This document shows, in pieces, positions 16,542 through 24,695 of a DNA stretch of 64,000 bases. The DNA comes from Clostridiales bacterium (GTDB lineage Bacteria > Bacillota > Clostridia > Christensenellales > Pumilibacteraceae). The translations under genes were made by a program, and so were the position numbers. The stretch lies in assembly GCA_022508505.1 (NCBI GenBank), contig JAFLVC010000002.1:62001-126000 (forward strand), read 5' to 3'. Below the pieces are notes generated by a model. The model worked only from the letters and a program-made list of their open reading frames with translations, was not told the DNA's origin and made no database searches. Position 1 is the first letter of the stretch. Each line of letters opens with the position of its first letter.

Positions 16542-16969
16542 TTTTTACTGTTCTTGCCCGTCGACTTTTTCTTGTTCTTTTTTGTCGTCTTTTGGGGTGC
16601 GTCGTTCGCTTTTTCGGGCGCGTTGCCGATGACGACCGTCGGCACTCTGTCGAGCGCGGTGTCCGCTTTTTTCTGCTTTTTGGGAGCCTTTGCCGGCGCG
16701 ACCTCGTTCGCACCGTCGAGCGGCACTGTGGGAATGCCGTCGTCGCTCGCGCCTACATCTGTTTTGCGAGGCTTGCTTTTCGCTTTATTTTTCTCGGACG
16801 CGTCGGGTGCCTCTTGCTGTTTTTCGTCCTTAATGAAGAAAAAGTCGCGGAAGCGCTTCCAAGTAAACAGCATTATGATAAACGCCAAAAGCAGGGCGGT
16901 AAGCATTACGAACACGACGAGCGCAATAGTTACGCCGCTCGCTTCTGCGCACAAAAGCGCCGCGCTCAC
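16538..16969 (-). CDS. Small single-span membrane protein with charged tail
   Basis: 143 residues from GTG 16969, chosen because GGAGGAATT precedes it and because the stop of the gene before overlaps it as GTGA; the longer frame only re-reads that gene. One strong membrane span near residues 13-38 (TIALVVFVMLTALLLAFIIM) then a highly charged Lys/Ala/Pro-rich cytoplasmic tail ending KKNKKKSTGKNSKK. No known domain. Its fixed place between the LTA-synthase-like enzyme and the ClC antiporter, with 4-nt overlaps on both sides, suggests an accessory role in that operon. Confidence 0.75.
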   Translation of the reverse strand: MSAALLCAEASGVTIALVVFVMLTALLLAFIIMLFTWKRFRDFFFIKDEKQQEAPDASEKNKAKSKPRKTDVGASDDGIPTVPLDGANEVAPAKAPKKQKKADTALDRVPTVVIGNAPEKANDAPQKTTKKNKKKSTGKNSKK

Positions 16970-19110
16970 AATTCCTCCGAGGCTGCTTGAAGGGCTTTGA
17001 GCTTTTCGTAGTACACCTTTCCGCGCTCGCCCTTGAAGAAGTCGCCTGCGAATATTCTGTTGATATGCGAAATCTTTTCCAAAAGCTCCAAGCACTTTTG
17101 CTCGATCTCTTCTATGTCGGCGTCTTCCGCCTGATATATGATATGGTCGAGCGAGTTGAAGTATATTTTATCGGTCATGAATTTGTCGTAAGCCCTTGAA
17201 TACAGCACCGACTCTTCGTCCGAGAATGCGCTGACGCCGTGCATGAGGTTTTTGAACCCGCGTATGCCGAGAACGTCTAAAATTGTCGGCATTATGTCGA
17301 CAACGCAGGTGAACTTTTCGATAAAGTAGGCATTGCTCGTGCCGTCGACGCCGCCGTGATTGTTGCCGCCCAAGTTCTTAGTGCCTATCTTCATCATGAC
17401 GGGAACGCGGTACAGCTCGGTGTAGTTTATTGCGTCGAACGAGTAGATGTCCTTGACGTAGTTGCTTACGCCCTGATAGTAGCAGTTGTGGTCGCCGTAC
17501 ATTGTTACAATCGTGCGGTCGGCGAGCTTTAAGCGTTTGCCGTCCGCGCCCGTCACGGGGTTGCCGTCACTGTCGAGATAGTCGGTATTATCGAGATAGT
17601 CGAGCATGATGCCGACCGCCTTGTCGAGGTCCATGCCCGCCGCTACGTAGTAGCGCAGCGAGTTGCCGTCCTCGTCGTCCTCGTCGAAGGGAAGAATGCC
17701 GAGCTCGTCCATTCTCGCGTAGTTGTCTTTGAGATTTTCGCGGTAGGCGTATTGGCCGTGCTGTGTTATCGTCGTTATGAAGGTGTTGAACGGTCTGCCC
17801 GCGGGGAACATTCTCGTCTTGCAATATTCCATCATCAGCGAGTCGAGGTTGCGCTCGCCGAGTCCCGTCTCGTCGACTTCGAAGCCCATGTCCTCGACCG
17901 GCGTAAAGCTCTCGAAGCCGAGCGCGTTGACGTGGTGGACGTTGCGGTTGTAGAACGTCCTCGTGCCGTCGTGGAAGGAATTGCTCTCTATGCCGTACAG
18001 GCTTTTGAGCGTGTTGGGTAGGCTGAACGGCAGGGTGTTCGTCGGATACGTGTTGTTGATATATTCGTAAAGCGGGTAGTTGCCGATTATAGCTTTGTTC
18101 TCCGAAATGTCGGTTTTGTCGAGCGAGTGCGCGTTGTTGAATACGACCGTCGATTCGCTGTCGTACAGGCGGTACAGATTGGGGAAGAGCTTGCGCAGGT
18201 TTGCCTGAATTTCGGCTTTGGACGCGGCGCGTTCTTCTTCGGTCAGTCCGACTATCTGCTTGGCAAAGCCGTAGGGATAATTTTCCTCGTCCATGAGGAA
18301 AGTAAACCATTCGAAGCTTTCGCACAGTATCGTCACTACGTTGTAATCCTTTGCTACGCCGAACATTTCGGTCGGCTCGGTCGACACCGCATAGATAAAG
18401 TCGCCGAGCTCGCCCGTGTCGCCCATGTCGATATCCGAAAACCACCAGCCGCGCGCGAGCTCGTTGGTGAAGTTGCCTATTATGCCCTTGTTGGAATACG
18501 TGCCCGTCTCGTTGCGGTACAGGCGGAAGCTGAGGTCGTTCGCGTTGTTTTGATAGTTGTCGAAGTACAAAAGCATGGCGTCCGCACCGATGCAGAAGGC
18601 GAGGACGGCGGAGGTGATTATCATTGCCGATTTTGTACTATTCGGCTCCGGCATGTACTTTTTGAGCATGACGCCGAGAGTGCAGTAGACGGAAATGATT
18701 ATACCCGACACGAACACGAAGGTAAAGCTTATCGGAAGGCTTTCGACTATCATCATTGCGTCGTTTCGAAGCCCGAACATCGCATAGTCGAAAACGGTAC
18801 CGCCCGTGCTGTCGAATATGACGATGAATATGAAGTCGAGAACGAAGTTGGCGGCGAGCGCCGTTACGAACAGCGCGTAACGCACCTTGCCGTTTTTGAG
18901 GTATATCGAAATTATGCAGGGGATTGCTATAAATGTAAAGTAAAGCCACGGCTCGGTCATGTAAAACCTGCCGCTCGTTACGGCGACTCCCGTAAGCTCG
19001 ATTAGTATCGCCGCGACGATATATCCGAGCATAAGGTAGTTCCTTTTTGCAAACGCGAGGATAGCTTTGCCTATCGCGTCGAGCTTGCTTTTTACTGCCG
19101 CTTTATCCAT
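16966..19110 (-). CDS. LTA-synthase-like phosphoglycerol transferase (sulfatase fold)
   Basis: 714 residues from ATG 19110, which shares its A with the stop of the gene before (TGATG). N-terminal part has about five membrane spans, the rest is an extracellular alkaline-phosphatase-like domain. Metal and nucleophile motifs match LtaS: VVTILCESFEWF (metal Glu), HSLDKTDISENK (nucleophile Thr in KT), TMYGDHNCYY (metal Asp-His) and NNHGG. Such enzymes move glycerol-phosphate from phosphatidylglycerol onto glycolipid or polysaccharide. An insert-rich central part makes it longer than LtaS (about 650). The exact polymer cannot be told from sequence. Confidence 0.88.
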   Translation of the reverse strand: MDKAAVKSKLDAIGKAILAFAKRNYLMLGYIVAAILIELTGVAVTSGRFYMTEPWLYFTFIAIPCIISIYLKNGKVRYALFVTALAANFVLDFIFIVIFDSTGGTVFDYAMFGLRNDAMMIVESLPISFTFVFVSGIIISVYCTLGVMLKKYMPEPNSTKSAMIITSAVLAFCIGADAMLLYFDNYQNNANDLSFRLYRNETGTYSNKGIIGNFTNELARGWWFSDIDMGDTGELGDFIYAVSTEPTEMFGVAKDYNVVTILCESFEWFTFLMDEENYPYGFAKQIVGLTEEERAASKAEIQANLRKLFPNLYRLYDSESTVVFNNAHSLDKTDISENKAIIGNYPLYEYINNTYPTNTLPFSLPNTLKSLYGIESNSFHDGTRTFYNRNVHHVNALGFESFTPVEDMGFEVDETGLGERNLDSLMMEYCKTRMFPAGRPFNTFITTITQHGQYAYRENLKDNYARMDELGILPFDEDDEDGNSLRYYVAAGMDLDKAVGIMLDYLDNTDYLDSDGNPVTGADGKRLKLADRTIVTMYGDHNCYYQGVSNYVKDIYSFDAINYTELYRVPVMMKIGTKNLGGNNHGGVDGTSNAYFIEKFTCVVDIMPTILDVLGIRGFKNLMHGVSAFSDEESVLYSRAYDKFMTDKIYFNSLDHIIYQAEDADIEEIEQKCLELLEKISHINRIFAGDFFKGERGKVYYEKLKALQAASEEL

Positions 19111-19883
19111 CAAAGCACCATCACTATTACGGACGCCCAATAGCTTACGTGGAAGCCGCGCCCCGTCAGCATGTATATCGCCGCATACGCGTACGTCATG
19201 AAGTAGTAATGCAGCGGATAGAGATGATTTGTCGTCGCGTACTCGAAAAGAAGTTCGAAAAGCCCGTACACCGTCACGAGGAATATCGCGCCCCACGGTA
19301 TAGTGTACTTTGCCGGAATTAGCGTGCTCATTGCGTTTTGCACGAGCGCCGCCGCCGCAAAGCCCAGCCACATGTGGAAGGCGTAATAGAAGTATACCGC
19401 TATATTGGTGAGCGCCGTCGCCATCGTCACGCCCACGCCCATTTCCTTTTGGACCTTGAACGTAAATCCGAACGTCGAGTTGACGATGAGCACCGCCGCC
19501 GCCGCGACGGCTATCGCGCCGAGCGCGCGGGCGATTGAGACGCCGTGTTCTTTGCGCTTAAACAGCCTGACCTCGCAGTAATGCTTGATGAAGATGTTGA
19601 GTGCTATTATAAAGCCGGTGCAAAGCAGACCGAGGACGATGTAGTAGACGATTTCGGACAGCGTGCCGTAATAGATGTAGTCCCAGACCGGCTCGAACAG
19701 CCATAATAGCCGCGTCATCAGCATAAAGGCTACCGTCACGCCCGCCGCGCCGAGCATGATAAAAGCGCGGCGCTTGTCCTCTTTTGCGACGCTTTTGTAC
19801 GCCGACTTAAAGTCGGGATATTTGTGTTCGCCCGTTCCGCCGCCGCTTTCGACAAAACGGTCTTGGTCTTTTGTTGCCGCCAT
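19110..19883 (-). CDS. Uncharacterised polytopic membrane protein
   Basis: 257 residues. Hydrophilic N-terminus of about 40 residues, then about six membrane spans (for example IMLGAAGVTVAFMLMTRLLW, IVYYIVLGLLCTGFIIALNI, GAIAVAAAAVLIVNSTFGF). No family recognised. It sits between a P-loop kinase gene (ATG abuts that stop) and the LTA-synthase-like gene (shares one base), so a function in the same envelope pathway, perhaps as flippase or partner, is a reasonable guess but unproven. Confidence 0.75.
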   Translation of the reverse strand: MAATKDQDRFVESGGGTGEHKYPDFKSAYKSVAKEDKRRAFIMLGAAGVTVAFMLMTRLLWLFEPVWDYIYYGTLSEIVYYIVLGLLCTGFIIALNIFIKHYCEVRLFKRKEHGVSIARALGAIAVAAAAVLIVNSTFGFTFKVQKEMGVGVTMATALTNIAVYFYYAFHMWLGFAAAALVQNAMSTLIPAKYTIPWGAIFLVTVYGLFELLFEYATTNHLYPLHYYFMTYAYAAIYMLTGRGFHVSYWASVIVMVL

Positions 19884-20471
19884 TTAGTCGCCTTCGAGAA
19901 TGGGAATGATGTCGTGCATCGATTTTAAGTATTCGGCCTCCGACGAGTTGTAGAACAAAAGCAGGTCGTCGTTTACGTCGGGGTCGTCGAGTTCCTTGGG
20001 TATCGAAAAGTCCACCGTCTTTACGTACTGCTCCCAGTGGGTTATCTTGTAGACGTCGCGGTCGGAATTGCGGCGAATCATGCGTTCGCGGCACACCTCG
20101 GGCGAGGTTACTACCCAAATTATGACAAGCTTTGCGCCGTATGTGGCAAGCTTTGCTTTGAGCTTTGCGATGTACTCGGCGTCGCGTATCTCGCGGGTGA
20201 ACGGCGCGTTGATGAGCACGATGTCGTCGTACACGAGCGCCTCGAACGCAAGGTCGAGTATTACGTCGTATTCGTAGTCGCGGATGTTCTCCTCGAAAAA
20301 GTCGGAGCTTCTGTCGTACGGTTTTTTTGCGACGCGAAAAATCTGCTTGGACAGCGGAATGAGCGTGTCCTTGTCCAAGTACACAACGTGCTTAAGGTTT
20401 TTTGCAAGCTGCTTGGAAATATATGTCTTTCCGCACGCGGGCGGAGAAGAGACTATAATCATCTTTTTCAT
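19884..20471 (-). CDS. P-loop kinase-like ATPase
   Basis: 195 residues. Walker A SSPPACGKTY (residues 8-17), then YLDKDTLIPLS, a pattern of zeta-toxin/AAA_33-type small-molecule kinases; a second acidic motif VILDLAFEALVYDDIVLINA and a lid region CRERMIRRNSDRD rich in arginine. It heads the operon. The ATG lies about 5 nt from the predicted transcription start with no Shine-Dalgarno, so it is probably read from a leaderless mRNA. Phosphoryl acceptor unknown. Confidence 0.8.
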   Translation of the reverse strand: MKKMIIVSSPPACGKTYISKQLAKNLKHVVYLDKDTLIPLSKQIFRVAKKPYDRSSDFFEENIRDYEYDVILDLAFEALVYDDIVLINAPFTREIRDAEYIAKLKAKLATYGAKLVIIWVVTSPEVCRERMIRRNSDRDVYKITHWEQYVKTVDFSIPKELDDPDVNDDLLLFYNSSEAEYLKSMHDIIPILEGD

Positions 20472-20482
20472 CGCTATTCAGT

Positions 20483-20512
20483 ATTTTAACAAATACTTAT
20501 TATATATGTCAA
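20483..20512 (-). promoter_or_regulatory. Promoter of the kinase-LTA-ClC operon; predicted leaderless
   Basis: Minus strand TTGACA (20512-20507), 18 nt, TAAAAT (20488-20483); 11 nt separate the -10 from the ATG at 20471, giving a leader of about 4-5 nt. Confidence 0.75.
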
Positions 20513-20558
20513 GCGTAAAAAGATAAATGGGGGATTTGCCGCCGCTGTTTATTTTAAA

Positions 20559-20579
20559 AACCGCGGTTTATCCGCGGTT
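20559..20579. terminator. GC-rich hairpin between divergent operons
   Basis: AACCGCGG / CCGCGGTT, 8-bp perfect stem with 5-nt loop between the kinase promoter and the glgB promoter. No T-tract on the plus strand beyond TTCTTGGG, so it may be a structural repeat rather than a terminator. Confidence 0.4.
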
Positions 20580-20672
20580 CTTGGGTTTTCGTGCGGAGTT
20601 TTATGGTTTTGCTTTTCGTCACAAAAACGCTTTTCATGCGGCTAAAATCTTTTGAAATTTTCATGTAATGGC

Positions 20673-20701
20673 TTGATATTTTCCTTTTGATGATGTATAA
20701 T
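20673..20701 (+). promoter_or_regulatory. Promoter of glgB
   Basis: TTGATA (20673-20678), 17 nt, TATAAT (20696-20701); about 38 nt leader to ATG 20747. Confidence 0.82.
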
Positions 20702-20746
20702 TTCAATGAGGTAATTTTCACCGAAAAACAAGCAGGGAGACAGCTT

Positions 20747-22885
20747 ATGGACACTATGTTGCTTGACGCGTATCACCATGGCGATATGTTCGATGCCTAC
20801 AAATATTTGGGGTGTCATTTCGATAAGAAGAAGGGCGAGGCGACCTTCCGCGTGTGGTCTACGCGCGCGACGGCTATTGCCGTTATCGGCGACTTCAACG
20901 GCTGGGATATAAACGCCCACCGCATGACCAAGATAACCGAAGCGGGCATTTGGGAGGTTACTATCCCCGGCGTCAAGCTTTACGACAACTACAAGTTCTA
21001 CATAGAAAACGGGTTCTCGCACCCAATCTACAAGTGCGATCCGTTCGCTTTCCACCGCGAGACCTTTGAGGGCACCAACGCAAAGGTTGTCGACATCGAC
21101 AGCTTTAAGTGGACGGACGGCGAGTACCTCGAGAAAAAGAGCGAGCCGTACAGCGCGCCGATGAGCATTTACGAGGCGCACATAGCGTCCTGGCGCAGGT
21201 ACGCCGACGGCAATACCTTCGACTACCGCAAGTTCGCCGACGAGATGGGCGACTATCTCAAAGAGCTCGGCTACACCCACTTAGAGCTCATGGGAATTGC
21301 CGAATATCCGTTCGACGGTTCGTGGGGCTATCAGGTTACCGGCTACTACGCGCCGACAAGCCGTTTCGGCACGCCCGAGGACTTTATGTACCTCGTAAAC
21401 AAGATGCACTCGCTCGGCATAGGCGTCATACTCGACTGGGTGCCCGGGCACTTCCCCAAGAACGGCGACGGCCTGTACGAGTTTGACGGCGGGCCGCTGT
21501 ACGAGCACAGCGATCCGCTCCGCATGGAGCATAAGGAGTGGGGGACGCGCTGCTTCGATTACGGCAGGAACGAAGTGCGGAACTTCCTCATCAGCAACGC
21601 GTTCTATTGGCTCGACAAGTACCACATCGACGGCTTGAGAGTGGACGCGGTCGCGAGCATGCTGTATCTCGATTACGGCAGGTACGAGTGGCGTCCCAAC
21701 ATCTACGGCGGAAACGAGAACTTGGAGGCGGTCGACTTTTTGCGCCGTCTCAATACCGCGGTGTTTGCAAAGTACCCCAAGGCGCTCATGATAGCCGAGG
21801 AATCGACGGCATGGGGCGGCGTTTCGCGCCCCGTCGACATGGGCGGTCTCGGGTTTAACTTCAAGTGGAACATGGGCTGGATGAACGATACGCTCAAATA
21901 CATAAAGACAGATCCCGTTTTCCGCAAGTACCACCACAACACGATTACATTCTCGATGATATACGCGTTCACCGAGAACTTCATTCTGCCCATTTCGCAC
22001 GACGAGGTCGTGTACGGCAAGGGCTCGCTTATCAACAAGATGCCCGGCGACTACGACATGAAGTTTGCCGGCATACGAAACTTCCTCGTCTACATGTTCT
22101 CGCACCCCGGCAAAAAGCTGTTGTTTATGGGCGCGGAGCTCGGTCAGTTCAACGAGTGGAACTTCTCAAAAGAGCTCGATTGGAGCATTCTCGACTATCC
22201 CGCGCACGCCGACCTCAAAAAGTTTGTTGCGACGGTCAACGGCATTTACAAAAACTATCCCGCAATGCACCAGATCGACTACGATTGGCGCGGCTTCGAA
22301 TGGCTTGTCGCAGACGACTATCTCCAAAATATCTTGGTGTACGAGCGCCGCGACAGCGAGGATAACCGCATGGTCGCAATCATCAACTTCTCGCCCGTAG
22401 CGCACGAGCACTACCGCTTCGGCGCGCACGAGGGCGAGTACACCGAGCTTCTCCGCACCGAGATCTTCAAGTGGACTCAGTCGGGCAGAAAGTACAAGAC
22501 CGACAAAATAGAGGCGCACAGCAAGGAATGTTCGCTCGAGATCGACGTGCCGCCCATGGCAGGCATTCTGCTGTACTGCCCGTCGGCTGAGAAAAACGAA
22601 AAGCCCGCCAAAAAGGAAGAGAAGCCTGTAGAAAAGAAAGAGGAAAAGAAGGCGACCGAAAAGGTCGAAAAGAAGGCGGAGAAGAAGGAAGAAAAACCCG
22701 CCGAGAAGAAAACGGCAACGAAGAAGTCTGCGGCAAAGAAGCCGGCGGCCGGTGCCGAAAAAGCTGCGAAGCCGACTGAAAAGAAAGCGGCGGAAAAGAA
22801 GCCCGCGGCAAAACCGACGGAGAAAAAGCCTGCCGAAAAGAAAACGGCGACTAAAAAGCCGACGGCGAAAAAAACGAGTAAATAA
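20747..22885 (+). CDS. glgB: 1,4-alpha-glucan branching enzyme with histone-H1-like tail
   Basis: 712 residues from ATG 20747 (AGGGAGA upstream); in-frame ATGs further up lie inside the leader. Adds alpha-1,6 branches to glycogen. N-terminal CBM48 (EATFRVWSTRATAIAVIGDF), then the GH13 barrel with GLRVDAVASM (nucleophile Asp), MIAEEST (acid/base Glu) and LPISHDEVVYG (transition-state Asp). After the C-terminal beta domain, from about residue 620, comes a 90-residue tail of Lys, Ala, Glu and Pro in AEKKPAAK-type repeats. That tail is not part of normal GlgB and resembles histone H1/HU tails; it may be a translated low-complexity extension or a binding module. Confidence 0.95.
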   Translation: MDTMLLDAYHHGDMFDAYKYLGCHFDKKKGEATFRVWSTRATAIAVIGDFNGWDINAHRMTKITEAGIWEVTIPGVKLYDNYKFYIENGFSHPIYKCDPFAFHRETFEGTNAKVVDIDSFKWTDGEYLEKKSEPYSAPMSIYEAHIASWRRYADGNTFDYRKFADEMGDYLKELGYTHLELMGIAEYPFDGSWGYQVTGYYAPTSRFGTPEDFMYLVNKMHSLGIGVILDWVPGHFPKNGDGLYEFDGGPLYEHSDPLRMEHKEWGTRCFDYGRNEVRNFLISNAFYWLDKYHIDGLRVDAVASMLYLDYGRYEWRPNIYGGNENLEAVDFLRRLNTAVFAKYPKALMIAEESTAWGGVSRPVDMGGLGFNFKWNMGWMNDTLKYIKTDPVFRKYHHNTITFSMIYAFTENFILPISHDEVVYGKGSLINKMPGDYDMKFAGIRNFLVYMFSHPGKKLLFMGAELGQFNEWNFSKELDWSILDYPAHADLKKFVATVNGIYKNYPAMHQIDYDWRGFEWLVADDYLQNILVYERRDSEDNRMVAIINFSPVAHEHYRFGAHEGEYTELLRTEIFKWTQSGRKYKTDKIEAHSKECSLEIDVPPMAGILLYCPSAEKNEKPAKKEEKPVEKKEEKKATEKVEKKAEKKEEKPAEKKTATKKSAAKKPAAGAEKAAKPTEKKAAEKKPAAKPTEKKPAEKKTATKKPTAKKTSK

Positions 22886-22940
22886 CGCGCAAAATATTGC
22901 GTAGGAAAGCGCACTGCGCTTCAATGTTTGGAGGAATCAA

Positions 22941-24407
22941 ATGGCAACAAAAACAAAACCGGTAAAAGTTTTGTACGTGACGACAGAGGCGGCGCCGTTC
23001 GCCGCTACCGGCAACATGGGCGAGGTGTGCGGTGCGCTCCCGCTCGCGCTCAACAACACGAAAAAGGCGGACGCGCGGGTTATCATGCCGCTGTACGACG
23101 ACGTGGCGTTCAACTACAAGCACAAGATGACCTTTGTGTGCAACATCACGGTCACGCTTAGCTGGCGCAATCAGTACTGCGGACTTTTCGAGATGGACCA
23201 CGAGGGAGTCAAGTTCTACTTCGTCGACAACGAGTACTACTTCAAGCGCCCCAAGCTGTACGGCTATTACGACGACGCCGAGCGGTTTGCGTTCTTCTGC
23301 AAAGCCGTTCTCGAGCTTTTGCCGCACATGGATTTTAAGCCCGACATTCTCAACAGCAACGACCATTTGACGGCGCTCGTGCCCGTGTACTACTCGCTCG
23401 AGTACCGCGACAGGCCGGGCTACGGCGGGATAAAGAACGTCTTTACCATTCACGACATAAACTATCAAGGCGTGTACCCGTCGGTCATTGCGGGCGACGT
23501 TTTCGGCATATCGGAGGAAAACCTCAACGTCGTAGAGTTTAACGGCAACATCAACCTCGTAAAAGGCGCGATCGTCACCTGCGACAAGATCACGACCATG
23601 TCGCCGCAGTACGCGAAAGAGATTAGGCTTCCCGAGTTTTCGGGCGGGCTTGACGGGCTTCTCATCGAGCACCGTGCAAAGGCGTACGGCATTCTCAACG
23701 GCATCGACGTCGAAAAGTTCGATCCCAAGACGTCGCCGTCGCTGTTCAAAAACTACGACGCCGACTCGCTCGAGTTCAAAAAGAAGAACAAGGTCGAGCT
23801 GCAGCGCATGCTCTCGCTTCCCGAGGATCCCGACGTGCCGCTCGTCTGCATGATAGGGCGCATGGTCGCGTACAAGGGCTACGACCTCTTGAGAAAGTCG
23901 ATAAACAAGGTCAGCCCCGAGGGCAACATTCTCGACACCAACATCCAGCTCATTGTCATGGGGCAGGGCGACGCCGACATCGAAGGGTACTTTGCGCACG
24001 TGCAAAAGATGTACGACCGCAGAGTGCGCGCACTCATCACCTACAACACCGACCTCATGATAAAGGTTTTGGCGGCGGCGGACATCTGCATCATGCCGTC
24101 GCGCACCGAGCCGTGCGGCCTTACGCAGATGTACGCGTGCAGATTCGGCACGGTGCCTATCGTCCGCGCAACGGGCGGGCTCCTCGACTCCATCAAGGAC
24201 TGCGAGAAAACGCCCAACGGCAACGGCTTTATGTTCGAGGAGTACGATTCCGACGTCATGGACAAGACGATTACGAGAGCGGTTTCGCTGTTCTACTACC
24301 ACAAGGACGAATGGCGCGAGATACAAAAGCGCGGCATGGCTTGCGACTTCTCGTGGGGCCGCGCCGCAGAAAGACACGTCGAGCTGTACAAATCCTTGAT
24401 AGCATAA
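22941..24407 (+). CDS. glgA: Glycogen synthase-like GT5 glycosyltransferase
   Basis: 488 residues, strong GGAGG site. GT-B fold of the bacterial GlgA family, expected to extend alpha-1,4-glucan from ADP-glucose. C-terminal half is canonical: MIGRMVAYKGYDLL (phosphate-binding Arg and Lys) and MPSRTEPCGLTQMYACRFGT. The N-terminal half is divergent: the K-T-G-G-L motif reads ATGNMGEV (no Lys), and the HDWH motif reads NDHL. These positions contact the donor phosphates and the acceptor in E. coli GlgA. It may be a subfamily with altered donor use or a regulatory paralogue. Follows glgB by 55 nt. Confidence 0.88.
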   Translation: MATKTKPVKVLYVTTEAAPFAATGNMGEVCGALPLALNNTKKADARVIMPLYDDVAFNYKHKMTFVCNITVTLSWRNQYCGLFEMDHEGVKFYFVDNEYYFKRPKLYGYYDDAERFAFFCKAVLELLPHMDFKPDILNSNDHLTALVPVYYSLEYRDRPGYGGIKNVFTIHDINYQGVYPSVIAGDVFGISEENLNVVEFNGNINLVKGAIVTCDKITTMSPQYAKEIRLPEFSGGLDGLLIEHRAKAYGILNGIDVEKFDPKTSPSLFKNYDADSLEFKKKNKVELQRMLSLPEDPDVPLVCMIGRMVAYKGYDLLRKSINKVSPEGNILDTNIQLIVMGQGDADIEGYFAHVQKMYDRRVRALITYNTDLMIKVLAAADICIMPSRTEPCGLTQMYACRFGTVPIVRATGGLLDSIKDCEKTPNGNGFMFEEYDSDVMDKTITRAVSLFYYHKDEWREIQKRGMACDFSWGRAAERHVELYKSLIA

Positions 24408-24495
24408 CGAAAGAAATACGAAAAAGTATTAAGCGAACGCCGCACACGCCGTCGCGCTTTAAAAGTGCGCAAAAAATCAACAACCAACGATAACA

Positions 24496-24685
24496 ACGTT
24501 CAGAATGGCGTCGAGATATTTTTATCGACACGACATTATTCGAGCGCAACAAACAACCACTAACGGCAGTTTATATACGACACTAAAAAAACGTTCAGAG
24601 TGGCGTCGAGATATTTCTAACGACACAAAACTCCTCGAGCGCAACAAACAACCACTAACGGCAGTCAATATACGACACTGAAAAA
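24496..24685 (+). repeat. Two tandem 95-bp units of the dispersed repeat before glgP
   Basis: Units 24496-24590 and 24591-24685 each read ACGTTCAGA.TGGCGTCGAG, ...GACAC..., CGAGCGCAACAAACAACCAC, TAACGGCAGT..ATATACGACACT. They fill most of the glgA-glgP gap (24408-24695). Same family as the copies at 1627, 9742, 11068 and 11157, here in their longest form. Confidence 0.88.
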
Positions 24686-24695
24686 AGGAGATAGC

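Noticed and set aside
22851-24377. 508-codon minus-strand ORF opposite glgA
   Set aside because: Histidine/valine/arginine-rich mirror of the coding strand; glgA is unambiguous with motifs and ribosome site.
24496-24685. Possible CRISPR array
   Set aside because: Only two directly abutting 95-bp units without spacers, and no cas genes in the window.
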